Origin: JAMXLO01 sp963696645
GTDB lineage: Bacteria; Pseudomonadota; Alphaproteobacteria; Acetobacterales; Acetobacteraceae
DNA: 64,000 bases
Direction: 5' to 3'
Assembly: GCA_963696645.1 (NCBI GenBank)
Contig: CAVOKY010000007.1
Coordinates: forward strand, 248,001-312,000
This document shows positions 41,723 to 51,617 of this stretch, piece by piece. The notes under the pieces are model-generated. The model saw only the letters and a program-made list of their open reading frames with translations. It ran no database searches and was not told the DNA's origin. The position numbers and the translations under genes are program-made. How positions within the stretch are numbered: the first letter of the stretch is position 1; the number at the start of each line of letters is the position of its first letter.

Positions 41723-43057
41723 TTACACGGCGGCAACCGCCTGTTCGTGCATCACCGGCGCGGGCACCCGCGCAAGGTCGAAATGGTCGCGCAAGGTCGT
41801 GCCCTGGTACTCACGGCGGAACAGCCCGCGGCGCTGCAACTCCGGTACCACGCGATCGACGAACTCGGCGAATGCACCGGGGAAATGCGCCGGCAGGATG
41901 TTGTACCCGTCGGCCGCACGCTCGACGAACCATTGTTCCAGCGTATCGGCGATCCCTTGCGGCGTGCCGCAGACCACCCAATGTCCCCGCGCCGCCGCGG
42001 TCAGATTATACAGATCGCGCAACGTCATGTTCTCGCCCCGCGCCATCTCGTACAGCACGCTGGCGAACGTGCGGCTGTTCAACGCTGGCGGCGGCGCCGG
42101 CACCGGTCCGTCGAGCGGATGCCCCGACACGTCGTAGCCGATCCGGCTGGCGACCAGCGTCGTGGCATTGGTCGGGCTGATCCAACTTTGCAGCTTCGCC
42201 AGTTTCTCCCGCGCCTCGGCATCGCTGTCGCCGACGATCGTCATCACGCCAGGCAGCACCGCGAGTTCGTCCGGCGCGCGCCCGTATTTCGCCATCCGCC
42301 CCTTCAGATCCGCATAGGCGGCCTTGGCGGACGCCAGTTCCTGCACCACCGAGAACACCACGTCCGCGGTTCGCGCCGCCAACTCCAGCCCCGAGGGCGA
42401 GCCGCCGGCCTGGATGATCACCGGATGCCCCTGCGGGCAGCGCGCCATGTTAACCGGCCCGCGCACCTTGAAGAACCGCCCCCTGTGGTTGAGCGGCCGC
42501 ACCTTCGCCGCGTCGATGTACCGGCCGGTGGCCTTGTCGGCGATGATCGCGCCGTCCTCCCAGCAATCCCACAGTCCGCGCACGACATCGACGAACTCGT
42601 TGGCGCGCTCATAGCGCAGTTCGTGCTCGATGTGCTCGTCCAGGTTGAAGTTCAGCGCCGCCTTGGGGTTGGAGCTGGTCACCACGTTCCACGCCGCACG
42701 CCCGCCGCTGATGTGGTCGATCGAGCCGAACACGCGTGCGACGTTGAACGGCTCGGAGAAGCTGGTCGAGACAGTGGCGCCAAGCCCGACATGCGTGGTG
42801 ACGGCGGCGAGCGCGGTGATCAGCGTGGTCGGCTCGAAGCGGCACAGGAACGAGGGATGGTCGGTGGGATCCATCGACATCGAGTCGGAGATGAACAGCA
42901 GATCAAATTTCCCCCGTTCCGCGATGCGCGCGATTTCCTGCATCGCCGGCAGTTCCATGTGCGTGGTGAACGCGCCCTCGGTGCGCCAGCCGGCCATGTG
43001 GTTGCCGGTGCCGAGTACGAAGACGCCCAGATGCATCTGGCGATTGGCCGTGGTCAT
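41723..43057 (-). CDS. NtaA/SnaA/DszA-type flavin-dependent monooxygenase
   Basis: 444 residues, large LLM-class oxygenase using reduced FMN from a separate reductase. Typical stretches: MHLGVFVLGTGNHMAGWR, DLLFISDSMS, GLGATVSTSFSEPFNVAR, AWNVVTSSNPKAALNF, PVIIQAGGSPSGLELAAR and the C-terminal GTPQGIADTLEQWFVERAAD. Members cleave nitrilotriacetate, sulfones, alkanesulfonates and similar C-N/C-S bonds. No flavin reductase is nearby. Divergent from the CoxL-like gene, so one intergenic region (43058-43302) may control both. Confidence 0.9.
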   Translation of the reverse strand: MTTANRQMHLGVFVLGTGNHMAGWRTEGAFTTHMELPAMQEIARIAERGKFDLLFISDSMSMDPTDHPSFLCRFEPTTLITALAAVTTHVGLGATVSTSFSEPFNVARVFGSIDHISGGRAAWNVVTSSNPKAALNFNLDEHIEHELRYERANEFVDVVRGLWDCWEDGAIIADKATGRYIDAAKVRPLNHRGRFFKVRGPVNMARCPQGHPVIIQAGGSPSGLELAARTADVVFSVVQELASAKAAYADLKGRMAKYGRAPDELAVLPGVMTIVGDSDAEAREKLAKLQSWISPTNATTLVASRIGYDVSGHPLDGPVPAPPPALNSRTFASVLYEMARGENMTLRDLYNLTAAARGHWVVCGTPQGIADTLEQWFVERAADGYNILPAHFPGAFAEFVDRVVPELQRRGLFRREYQGTTLRDHFDLARVPAPVMHEQAVAAV

Positions 43058-43302
43058 GGTGCGCAGGGCTCCTGGTGAGTGCGATTGAGTATACGGCGCG
43101 GGGATGATGCAACGATAGCGCTGGCCGTGCCAGTGGATAGCATCTGACGCTTGGTAGCCACACGGGCGACCGCGCCCGGCCCAAAGCGGTACTGGCGACG
43201 AGACTGATGGGACCGCCGGAGAGACAGGGTGGTCCTGTCGCCGCAACGCTGTCAGCATCCGGAGACCGTTCGCGACAATTGTTCCTTCCACGAGGGCAGC
43301 AG

Positions 43303-45684
43303 ATGACAGACCACGAACCAGCCCGTTTCGTTGGACGCTCAATGCCGCGGCGCGAGGATCAGCGCCTGCTGACCGGGCAGGGACAGTTCGTTGCCGATCT
43401 CGCGCTTCCACGGATGCTGCATGCGATATTTGTCAGGAGCCAGGTCGCACATGCCCGCATCCAAACGGTCGATGTTGCGCGCGCCGCAGCGATGCCCGGC
43501 GTCGTGAAGGTGCTCACCGGTGCTGATCTCCTGCGCATTGCGCCGCCTGTTCCGGGCGCGCAGTTGTCGCTCCCGAGCAAGTGGCGAACCCAGGTGCAGC
43601 ACACAATCCACCTGCCGCAGCAGCCACTGCTGGCCGTCGACAAGGTGCGGCACGTCGGCGAGGCAGTTGCAGTGATTGTGGCGGAAAGCCGCTACGAGGC
43701 TCAGGACGCCGCCGAACTGGTGACGGTCGATCTCGAATCCTTACCAGCGGTCGTTGACGCCCGGGTGGCTTTGGAGCCCGGAACCGCGCTCATACATGAG
43801 CAATTCCAGACCAACCTGATCGGCGAATTCGTCATCCAAAAGGGCGATGCCGCCGCCGCAATGGCCGGCTCCCCGAACAGATTGCACCGCTTCTTCTATA
43901 CGCATCGGTACGCCGGGATGCCGATGGAATGCCGTGGTGTGATCAGCGCTTACGACGCGAGGACAAATTCCGTCACGATCTGGTCCTCCACGCAGGTGGT
44001 GCACTGGGTGCGTCGCGAGGCAGCCGCGATCCTGCGTTTGCCGGAGGCGCGCGTGCGCTGCGTGGCTCTCGATGTCGGTGGTGGCTTTGGTACCAAGGGC
44101 CACGTGTATCCCGAGGACATGTTGATCCCGTTCCTGGCCCGCCTGGTCGGGAGGCCGGTCCGCTGGATTGAGGAGCGGCAGGAACATTTCGTGTGCTCAT
44201 GTCATTCGCGGGACCAGTTGCATGACGTCGAGGTTGGGTTTGATGAGGAGGGTCGCATTATCGCATTTCACGATGACTTCCTTGTCGATTGTGGCGCATG
44301 GAATCCAGTTGGTGCCGGGATCGCCTACAACACCGCCGTCCATTTGCTCGGCCCCTATAAGATAGCGAACTTCGCGGCGACAGCCCGTATCGCTGCGACC
44401 AACAAAGTGCCGACTGCACCGTATAGAGGCGCCGGCCGCCCGGAGGCCGCGTTCGCAATGGAACGCACCATGGATTTGATCGCGGGAGTGCTCGGACTTG
44501 AACCAGCCGAGATCAGACGACGCAACATGATCCGCGCTGAGGAAATGCCATACCCTATGGGTGTCCCTTATCGCGACGGCGAGCCGATCGTTTACGATAG
44601 CGGAGACTTCCCCGGCGCCCTGGAGAAGGTGCTCGATGCTATCGGCGGCATTCCTGCGTTTCGTACACGCCAGCGCGAGGCACAGGCTCAGAGCCGTTAT
44701 CTTGGTCTCGGCATCGCGAGTTACGTCGAGGGCACAGGTGTCGGGCCGTTCGAAAGTGCGACCGTGCGCATAGAACCGACTGGCACGATCTATGTCACCT
44801 CGGGCGCTTGTCCCCAGGGACAGGGTATGGAGACGATCTTCGCACAGGTGGCGGCCGACACCTGGTCGGTCGAACCCCACGATGTCGTCATATCACTCGC
44901 CGACACATCCCTGATCGCGATCGGGTTCGGCACGATCGCGAGCCGCAGCACCGTTACGTTGTCCGCGGCCGTCCACTACGCGAGCGAGCGGCTCCGCACC
45001 AAGGTGTTCGCGATAGCTGCAAACATGATGGAATGTGCTCCGGCTGACCTCGAGCTGCGCAATGGCAAGGTTGGTGTTGTTGGCGTGCCGGGGTTGGAGG
45101 TAACACTCGCCAGTGTAGCACAGGCGGCTCGCCCCGGCTGGGACCATCGTCGCCCCGAAGGCATCGATGCGGGCCTCGAGGAAAGCTTCTACTGGGAACC
45201 GCCAACTGTCACTTGGTCCAACGCCACTCATCTCGCGCTGGTCGAGGTGGATGTCACGTCCGGGCGGATCGGGATTGAGAAATATGTCGTGGCGCATGAC
45301 TGCGGCGTGGTGATCAATCCGATGCTGGTGGAGGGGCAGATCGTCGGAGGCTCAGTTCAGGGTCTGGGCGGCGCTCTTCTCGAGGAGTTCGTCTACGATC
45401 AACAGGGGCAGCTCGTCACTGGATCGCTGATGGATTATGCGCTGCCACGAGCGAGCGACAGCCCGAGCATGGAATTGCGTCACCAGCAATCCCCGTCTCC
45501 GCTCAATCCTTTGGGTGTCAAGGGGGTTGGCGAAGGCGGTGCCGTTGCACCGCCTGCGGCCATTGCGAATGCAATTTCCGACGCGCTTGCCATGTTCCGC
45601 GCCGAGTTCAATGCGACGCCCATCAAGCCTGAGCACATCGTCAAGGCGGTAGCAGGAAGCTATGATCCGAAGCAGAAGGTTTAG
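43303..45684 (+). CDS. CoxL-like molybdopterin-binding subunit (xanthine dehydrogenase/aldehyde oxidase family)
   Basis: About 793 residues from ATG 43303. It begins with the typical RFVGRSMPRREDQRLLTGQG, then the substrate/Mo domains: DVGGGFGTKGHVYPED, TAPYRGAGRPEAAFAMERT, SGACPQGQGMET and the catalytic-Glu end VKGVGEGGAVAPPA. AYRGAGR rather than AYRCSFR marks it as form II, not true CO dehydrogenase. No medium (FAD) or small (2Fe-2S) subunit genes adjoin, which is unusual. The downstream flavoprotein is on the same strand. Confidence 0.88.
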   Translation: MTDHEPARFVGRSMPRREDQRLLTGQGQFVADLALPRMLHAIFVRSQVAHARIQTVDVARAAAMPGVVKVLTGADLLRIAPPVPGAQLSLPSKWRTQVQHTIHLPQQPLLAVDKVRHVGEAVAVIVAESRYEAQDAAELVTVDLESLPAVVDARVALEPGTALIHEQFQTNLIGEFVIQKGDAAAAMAGSPNRLHRFFYTHRYAGMPMECRGVISAYDARTNSVTIWSSTQVVHWVRREAAAILRLPEARVRCVALDVGGGFGTKGHVYPEDMLIPFLARLVGRPVRWIEERQEHFVCSCHSRDQLHDVEVGFDEEGRIIAFHDDFLVDCGAWNPVGAGIAYNTAVHLLGPYKIANFAATARIAATNKVPTAPYRGAGRPEAAFAMERTMDLIAGVLGLEPAEIRRRNMIRAEEMPYPMGVPYRDGEPIVYDSGDFPGALEKVLDAIGGIPAFRTRQREAQAQSRYLGLGIASYVEGTGVGPFESATVRIEPTGTIYVTSGACPQGQGMETIFAQVAADTWSVEPHDVVISLADTSLIAIGFGTIASRSTVTLSAAVHYASERLRTKVFAIAANMMECAPADLELRNGKVGVVGVPGLEVTLASVAQAARPGWDHRRPEGIDAGLEESFYWEPPTVTWSNATHLALVEVDVTSGRIGIEKYVVAHDCGVVINPMLVEGQIVGGSVQGLGGALLEEFVYDQQGQLVTGSLMDYALPRASDSPSMELRHQQSPSPLNPLGVKGVGEGGAVAPPAAIANAISDALAMFRAEFNATPIKPEHIVKAVAGSYDPKQKV

Positions 45685-46040
45685 CGCCGGGCATCGAGAC
45701 AGATGCCCCATCTTTGCATCCGACGCTTCGCGTCATGGCCAGGTTGTCCCCATGATGTCGGCTGCTTCCATTACGAGGACCAATTGTCGCAGCGTGTCGC
45801 AATCGTCGCATGCGGCGCCACCGATCGAAGCCATCGCGCGGTGGGGTAGTCCACTATCGCGCCGTCGCAAGCGACCGCGAGGCAATACTTCAGGTCATCC
45901 GAGGCGAACATCGCGGCAGCATGCATCTTTGCGAGACCGTCCCGCAATCTTGCGCCTGCCCTGGCGCCTTGGACAGGGTAGAACTTCCACAACGATCCGC
46001 GTGGACGGAGGGATGCTGTGGCGACAGTCCTGTCAACGAC

Positions 46041-47237
46041 GTGCAGTGCCGCGATGGACACCGTCAGGGGGAGAAACCAAATTGCGTCGCAGCCCTGGTC
46101 CAGGCTGCGCGCGAGCTGGCGCCAACAATCGACGCTGCGCGCGAAGCCATTGAACGCGACCGCGGACTTCCCCCGGTTCTCGTCGACGCCATGGGCGCGG
46201 CGGGCATGTTTTCCCTGTGGCTGCCGAAGTCGTTGGGTGGACCTGAACTCAACGCGGCAGACTTTGTGCGGGTGATCGAGGAGCTGTCCCGGATGGACGG
46301 TTCCGTCGGTTGGTGCGCATCGGTGGCTTCTGCCTACAGTTGCCTGGCTGGCTATCTGCAGCCCGATGTCGCCAGGCGGATCTACGGCGGAGGCCGAACG
46401 GTCGTCGCCGGCGCCGTCAGACCGAGCGGCAAGGCATTCATCGCCGATGGCGGCTATCGGGTCACGGGTCATTGGGCATATGGCAGCGGGATTTGCCATA
46501 GCACATGGACGTTGGGCGATTGCGTCGTGCACGATCCCGGCCGCCCGAGGAAAGGGCCTGATGGCGCTCCGGAAACCCGTCTGGTCATGTTCCCGACCAG
46601 CGACGCCGAAGTGATCGATACTTGGCGCGTGAGCGGCCTTCGCGGCACGGGCAGTCACGATTACCGTGTCGCCGATCTGTTCGTTCCTGGGGATCACACG
46701 ATCCCGTACCCTGCTCCGCCTGCGGTACAGAGAGGTTTGCTTTATGCGGCGCCGCTGATATCCGGGTTGGCCGTCGCCATCGCTGCGGTTCCGCTCGGGA
46801 TCGCACGCGCGGCGATCGATGCGGTTATCGCGTTGGCAACGGCGAAGACCCCGCATGGATCACAGACCCTGTTGCGCGACAAGCCAACCATCCAGGCCGA
46901 CGTGGCGCGCGCCGAAGTCCTTTTGGCTGCGGCCCGTTCATGTCTCCTCGCGACGATTGACGAATTATGGGAGGAGGTTGCGCGCGGCGCGACCGCGTCA
47001 CTGCAGCGGCGTGTCATGGTGCGGCTTGCGTGCACTTATGCGGCGCAGGCGTGCGCGGAAGCTGTTGACCTCATGTACAATGCTGCCGGTGGCACGGCAC
47101 TCTACGAGACCAGCCGATTGGAGCGATGTTTCCGCGACGTGCATGCCTGCACCCAGCACATAGCGACATCGACCAGCAACTATGAGACGGGAGGGCGCGT
47201 GCTCCTAGGTCTGGAGCTGGCAACGGCGCGGTTCTGA
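46041..47237 (+). CDS. Acyl-CoA-dehydrogenase-fold flavin monooxygenase (HsaA/DszC-like)
   Basis: About 398 residues from a GTG at 46041; the frame is open to an ATG at 45810, but that part has no family character. Recognisable are DAMGAAGMFSLWLPKSLGG, IEELSRMDGSVGWCASVA, RVSGLRGTGSHDYRVADLFV and a C-terminal helical domain ending RCFRDVHACTQHI. The catalytic Glu of true acyl-CoA dehydrogenases is not seen, and the layout fits group D monooxygenases that use reduced flavin. Probable partner in aromatic or organosulfur oxidation. Start uncertain. Confidence 0.8.
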   Translation: MQCRDGHRQGEKPNCVAALVQAARELAPTIDAAREAIERDRGLPPVLVDAMGAAGMFSLWLPKSLGGPELNAADFVRVIEELSRMDGSVGWCASVASAYSCLAGYLQPDVARRIYGGGRTVVAGAVRPSGKAFIADGGYRVTGHWAYGSGICHSTWTLGDCVVHDPGRPRKGPDGAPETRLVMFPTSDAEVIDTWRVSGLRGTGSHDYRVADLFVPGDHTIPYPAPPAVQRGLLYAAPLISGLAVAIAAVPLGIARAAIDAVIALATAKTPHGSQTLLRDKPTIQADVARAEVLLAAARSCLLATIDELWEEVARGATASLQRRVMVRLACTYAAQACAEAVDLMYNAAGGTALYETSRLERCFRDVHACTQHIATSTSNYETGGRVLLGLELATARF

Positions 47238-47247
47238 CTATACCGCC

Positions 47248-48210
47248 TCAATGCGCGAACCCAAACAACTCCTGAGCATTGTGGTGCAATATCCGATCCA
47301 CATCATCCACTGGCAGTCCCAGCTGCCCGATATACGCGAACGTCTCGCGGTACGCCTCATAGTCCTGCAGCACCGGATAATCGCTGCCGGTTACCAACTT
47401 TGCCGCGCCGAACGCCTCGCACGCGCAGGTGAACGCCGCCTTCGATCCGTAGCATACCGTGTCGTACCAGAACCGCCGCGCCGTCACGCTTGGCAGTTCC
47501 GCCAGACCGCCCAGATCGCGCACGCCCTGCTTGTCCAGCCGGTTCAGCAGCATCGGGATCGAGCCGCCCAGATGTGGTACGATGAACCGGATGTTCGGGT
47601 AGCGATGCGGAATTTGCCGCGCGATCATGTGTGCCACGAACATCGCATCTTCCACCGAGTTGCCAATCGCCGCGCGAAACCCCCAGTCGTTGATCACCGG
47701 TGAACAAACGCCGGTCACCGAAGGATGCACAAACAGTATCGCCCCGCGCCGGTTCATCTCGGCGTACACCGGCTCGAAATCCGCCTCCGCCACCGATCGC
47801 CCAAGGCACGAGATATTCATGTTGACCCCGACGCAGCCAAGCTGATCGAGGCCCCGCGCCATCTCGCGCAGCGACGCATCGATATGCGGCAACGGCAGCA
47901 TGACGTACGACGCAATGCGGCCCGGATACCGCGCCGCCAGCTCGGCATAGCCATCATTCAGCAGGCGCACTGCCTGTACGCATTCGGCTTCATCGGGCAG
48001 ATACGGCGGCCGGTGCGGCGACAAAATCTGCGTCTCGACGCCGGCAGCATCCATCAGTTCCAGCCGCCCCTGGATGTCGGTAGGCGAATCCGAAACCGAA
48101 TGCTTCGCGATGCCGGTTCGCTCCGGCACCCCGACACGCGGTGAGAATCGATCCCCCATGAAGTCGCTGAACGCCTTGGTGACGTAGTGCGCGTGCACAT
48201 CGCAGATCAT
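47248..48210 (-). CDS. Amidohydrolase of the aminocarboxymuconate-semialdehyde decarboxylase group
   Basis: 320 residues, TIM barrel. Metal ligands: HxH in DVHAHYV, His in LFVHPSVTG, FIVPHLGGSIP, and Asp in VTGSDYPVLQD. ACMSD-like enzymes decarboxylate or hydrolyse ring-cleavage products. It converges with the flavoprotein gene 11 bp away, completing a four-gene degradative neighbourhood. Exact substrate unknown. Confidence 0.88.
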   Translation of the reverse strand: MICDVHAHYVTKAFSDFMGDRFSPRVGVPERTGIAKHSVSDSPTDIQGRLELMDAAGVETQILSPHRPPYLPDEAECVQAVRLLNDGYAELAARYPGRIASYVMLPLPHIDASLREMARGLDQLGCVGVNMNISCLGRSVAEADFEPVYAEMNRRGAILFVHPSVTGVCSPVINDWGFRAAIGNSVEDAMFVAHMIARQIPHRYPNIRFIVPHLGGSIPMLLNRLDKQGVRDLGGLAELPSVTARRFWYDTVCYGSKAAFTCACEAFGAAKLVTGSDYPVLQDYEAYRETFAYIGQLGLPVDDVDRILHHNAQELFGFAH

Positions 48211-48381
48211 GACAGTTTTCGCTCCCGCGACAGGGCCGTTTCAATCTCCTGCCCAATTCCGCACAACAGCGAGTGGACCCGGTTGTCAACGGATTGGCGT
48301 CGGATACGCTGTCCCGCCCGATTGCGACGGTCAAGATAGCCAAGGTTGACAGTCGCCCGCGTCAAATCCGACGACAGGCAC

Positions 48382-49146
48382 CTATTTCTCCTGCATATGA
48401 TCGACTGCGCGGGTCATCGGCGCGGACGATATCGCGAGCACGCCGGTGAATGGACTGTCCATTTCCAGGATCAGAAAAACCGAACCGCCAATCGCCAGAG
48501 AACAAACGAGAAAGGCCCCGATTACCGTTCCGTTTCGCGGCGCGTTGAGTCCGAAGCTCGCGAAAATGACCACAATCCAGGTGACGAGTATCAGGAGCAC
48601 GACTGGCCGTACCGACGATCCCTGTTGCTCGATCATCTGCCATCGTTGCCGCAACAACGACATATGGGTCTGCAACGCCTGATCCTGCAACCATTTCGCC
48701 GGTTCGTCCGCCGGAACAAGCGCACGGATGTGCTCACGCACGCGCTCCAGCATTTCTCCGGTCACTCGGTCCTCGATCGTCGGTGACCGACGATCATCGG
48801 TCGGCCACATATCGTGCATCATCTGCACGGTGTAATCGCGCAGCAGCTTGCGTGATTCAGCCGCGGAGTTGCCAAAGTCGCGCAAGGTCTCATCGAGCAG
48901 GATCAGGTCCGCAGCATAGGCGCGCACCGCGTGGTCGGTCGCATCCCATGTTGCCTTGGTCGATGCAATCAGGAGGCCGAGTACGAGCGACGACAGCACG
49001 GACAACATCGCGATACCCAGTCGCACCGTCTCCTGCGTCTCCTTGCTCCGGTGCGATGGCGGCAGCAGCTGATGGCCATATAATCCACCAAGCCCTGCCG
49101 CGAAGACACAGGCGGATACAAGCAATGCGACAATGATGGCGTTCAA
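48382..49146 (-). CDS. DUF4239 membrane protein
   Basis: 254 residues with membrane segments at both ends (IIVALLVSACVFAAGLGGLY, LSVLSSLVLGLLIAST, PVVLLILVTWIVVIFASFGL, IGAFLVCSLAIGGSVFLILE) and a soluble helical middle. The pattern and the closing EMDSPFTGVLAISSAPM are the DUF4239 (bestrophin-like) signature. Function unknown; possibly an anion-channel-like protein. Monocistronic. Confidence 0.85.
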   Translation of the reverse strand: MNAIIVALLVSACVFAAGLGGLYGHQLLPPSHRSKETQETVRLGIAMLSVLSSLVLGLLIASTKATWDATDHAVRAYAADLILLDETLRDFGNSAAESRKLLRDYTVQMMHDMWPTDDRRSPTIEDRVTGEMLERVREHIRALVPADEPAKWLQDQALQTHMSLLRQRWQMIEQQGSSVRPVVLLILVTWIVVIFASFGLNAPRNGTVIGAFLVCSLAIGGSVFLILEMDSPFTGVLAISSAPMTRAVDHMQEK

Positions 49147-49483
49147 TAAAATTCCTCAGCGTATGTGGCGTCTGCCAAGCGACAGTTTCAACCGGCCGCA
49201 AATGGAAGTCGAGTGACGCCTCGGCGTTCCGTGCAACAATCAGGGATGAGGAACGTGCTCGCTGCAAGCGAGTCAATAGCCTGAACCGTGAAATATGATC
49301 CGGCGATGGCTTGCGCGTCCCGTGGCCGTGCGGCGCTGACGAACCGCGGAATGGTGTGGCTCTCGACCCTCACAATCCTTGAGGCGAAATGACAACTGAC
49401 CTTTATGTCGTCGCATGGGACCGGAAATTGCGGGATTGCCGTCATCGGCGCATGCCCCTTGATACGGGACCAATCCCATCAAT
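49147..49483. other. Intergenic region without recognised gene
   Basis: About 0.34 kb between the DUF4239 gene start and the methyltransferase stop, both on the minus strand. It holds the promoter for the DUF4239 gene. Only overlapping short ORFs are seen; nothing recognised. Confidence 0.4.
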
Positions 49484-50194
49484 TCACGCCGCCTCGGCCA
49501 GCACCAGCCGCCGCCGCGGCACGGCCTTCACCGGCATGGCGGCGTAGATGTCCTTCACCGCCTCGGTGATCGTCACGCCGGCAAAGCCGGTCAGCAACCG
49601 CCGCCCCGTCCGTTCCATCAGCGGCGATCCCCGCAACACCAGCCGCCAGTTCGATGGCGGTAGATACAGCGCCGTGTCGCGCCGCTCGACGCGATACAGC
49701 GAGGCAGCCAGCAGCCGGCCGATCTGACCGAACGAATAGGGTTGCCCGTGGCCGAACGGCGTGCTTTCCGAGTACGCCCACATGCCGCTCCGGTTGGGCG
49801 CGACGACCAGCAGCCGGCCGTCATCCTTCAGCACCCGCCAAGTCTCGCGCAGCAGCCGCCGGGCGCTTTCCGCGGCCTCGAGTCCGTGCACCAGCAGCAC
49901 CCGATCGAACATCAGGTCCGGGAACGGCAGCGCGTCCTCTTCCGCGGTGCACGACAGGTTCGCCTCGCCGACCGGCCAGCGCGCCGCCCCCATCTGCGCC
50001 GGCGTCAGCGCAATGCAGCGCGTCGCCTGTTCGCGCCAAAGCCGCAGGTAGGGTGCGGCAAAACCGATGCCGAGTACCGACTGGCCGGTCAGGTCGGGCC
50101 ACATCACGGTCAGCCGCTCGCGCAGCAATCGGGCGGTCACGGTCCCGCGAGCCGTGCCGTAGAAATCCGCCGCCGCATGTGCGTCCGCCGCCAT
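49484..50194 (-). CDS. SAM-dependent methyltransferase (class I)
   Basis: 236 residues with a Methyltransf_11-like core: motif I region SVLGIGFAAPYL, acid at the end of strand 2 region, LPFPDLMFDRVLLVHGLE (motif IV) and WRVLKDDGRLLVVAPN. In many alphaproteobacteria a protein like this is divergent from gloB, as here, with 63 bp between starts. Target unknown. Confidence 0.85.
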   Translation of the reverse strand: MAADAHAAADFYGTARGTVTARLLRERLTVMWPDLTGQSVLGIGFAAPYLRLWREQATRCIALTPAQMGAARWPVGEANLSCTAEEDALPFPDLMFDRVLLVHGLEAAESARRLLRETWRVLKDDGRLLVVAPNRSGMWAYSESTPFGHGQPYSFGQIGRLLAASLYRVERRDTALYLPPSNWRLVLRGSPLMERTGRRLLTGFAGVTITEAVKDIYAAMPVKAVPRRRLVLAEAA

Positions 50195-50257
50195 GACCTG
50201 TCTCTATAGCACACCCGACGGTTTGCCGCGGCCCCCGGGCCTGCTAGCATCCGGTGC

Positions 50258-50983
50258 ATGACAATCACAGCACAACCCGTCCCCATCCTGTCCGACAACT
50301 ATGCCTGGATGCTGCGCGACAGCGGCACCGGAGCGGTTGCCATCTGCGACCCGGCCGACGCCAAGCCGGTGATCGCCGCGCTGGAGCGTGCGGGAGGCAG
50401 GCTCGACCTGATCCTGCTGACGCATCACCACGCGGACCACATCGCCGGCGTGGACGAGGTGCGCGCGCGGTTCGGCGCCAAGGTGGTCGGTGCGGCCGCC
50501 GATGCGCATCGTCTGCCGAAGCTGGACCAGGCGGTGAGGGAAGGCGACACCGTGGCATTCGGCAGTGCGTCGGCCCGCGTGATCGACACGCCGGGCCATA
50601 CGCGGGGCCAGATCAACTACTTCTTCCCCGATGGCGAAATCCTGCTGTCCGGCGACACGCTCTTCAGCCTCGGCTGCGGCCGGCTGATCGAGGGCACGGC
50701 GGCGGAGATGTTCGCCTCGCTGCGCAAACTGGCCGCGCTGCCCGGTGGCACCCAGGTGTGCTGCGGCCACGAATATACCGAGAGCAACGCGCGTTTCGCG
50801 CTCAGCGTCGAGCCGAACAACGCGGCGCTGAAGGCGCGCACCGAGCAGGCGCACCAGCAGCGCGCGGCGGGCCGGCCGACGCTGCCTTCGCTGATGTCGG
50901 ACGAACTTGCCGCCAATCCGTTTCTGCGCGCGCCCGATGTCGCGACATTCGCGGATTATCGCGCCAGGAAGGACAAGTTCTGA
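50258..50983 (+). CDS. gloB: Hydroxyacylglutathione hydrolase (glyoxalase II)
   Basis: 241 residues, metallo-beta-lactamase fold. Metal-binding THHHADHIAGV, DTPGHTRGQI, LSGDTLFSLGCGR and CGHEYTESNARFAL are the full glyoxalase II set. It hydrolyses S-lactoylglutathione to lactate and glutathione, the second step of methylglyoxal detoxification. A glutathione transferase gene starts 12 bp downstream, so the two form a glutathione operon. Confidence 0.95.
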   Translation: MTITAQPVPILSDNYAWMLRDSGTGAVAICDPADAKPVIAALERAGGRLDLILLTHHHADHIAGVDEVRARFGAKVVGAAADAHRLPKLDQAVREGDTVAFGSASARVIDTPGHTRGQINYFFPDGEILLSGDTLFSLGCGRLIEGTAAEMFASLRKLAALPGGTQVCCGHEYTESNARFALSVEPNNAALKARTEQAHQQRAAGRPTLPSLMSDELAANPFLRAPDVATFADYRARKDKF

Positions 50984-50995
50984 GGAAACGCATCC

Positions 50996-51598
50996 GTGAA
51001 ACTGTGCTTCTCGCCCACCAGCCCATATGTGCGAAAGGTCCGGGCCTGCGCCATCGCGCGTGACATCGATGGCCAGATCGAACTCGTGCCGACCGACGCC
51101 AATGCCTCGCGCCCGGAATTCGTCGCAGTCAATCCGCTGTCGAAGGTGCCCGCGCTGGTGACTGACGATGGCGTGGCGCTATTCGACAGTCCGGTGATCT
51201 GCGAATATCTCGACAGTGTCGGCGATGCGCTGCCGATGTTCCCGACGCATGGCGCCGCACGCTGGCGAGCGCTGAAGTTGCAGGCGATGGGCGACGGCAT
51301 TCTGGACGCATCGGTGCCGCGCCGCGGCGAGATGCAGAAGCCGCAGGACGAGGGTCGGATGGCGTGGATCGCGCGGCAGAAGGCGGCGGTGGACCGTACG
51401 CTGGACGCACTGGAAGCCGATCCGCCGCATCGCACGGTCGATATCGGCTCGATCACCGTCGCCTGTGCCTTGGGCTATCTCGACTTCCGCTACGCCGCGC
51501 AGCCATGGCGGGCGACGCATCCGAAACTCGCCGCATGGTTCGAGGCGTTTGCGCAGAATCCCGCCATCGCCAACACCTTGCCGAAGGATGGTGGCTGA
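50996..51598 (+). CDS. Glutathione S-transferase
   Basis: 200 residues. Thioredoxin-like N-terminal domain beginning MKLCFSPTSPYVRKVRACAI, with Ser in SPTSPYVRKV as the likely glutathione-activating residue and DSPVICEYLDSVG binding the gamma-glutamyl group; alpha-helical C-terminal domain. It follows gloB closely. Probably conjugates or reduces electrophiles; substrate unknown. Confidence 0.92.
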   Translation: MKLCFSPTSPYVRKVRACAIARDIDGQIELVPTDANASRPEFVAVNPLSKVPALVTDDGVALFDSPVICEYLDSVGDALPMFPTHGAARWRALKLQAMGDGILDASVPRRGEMQKPQDEGRMAWIARQKAAVDRTLDALEADPPHRTVDIGSITVACALGYLDFRYAAQPWRATHPKLAAWFEAFAQNPAIANTLPKDGG

Positions 51599-51617
51599 TC
51601 GCGTGATGCTCGCCGCA

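Noticed and set aside
43303..45684. Aerobic carbon monoxide dehydrogenase
   Set aside because: Has AYRGAGR instead of the AYRCSFR motif of true CoxL, and lacks CoxM and CoxS neighbours.
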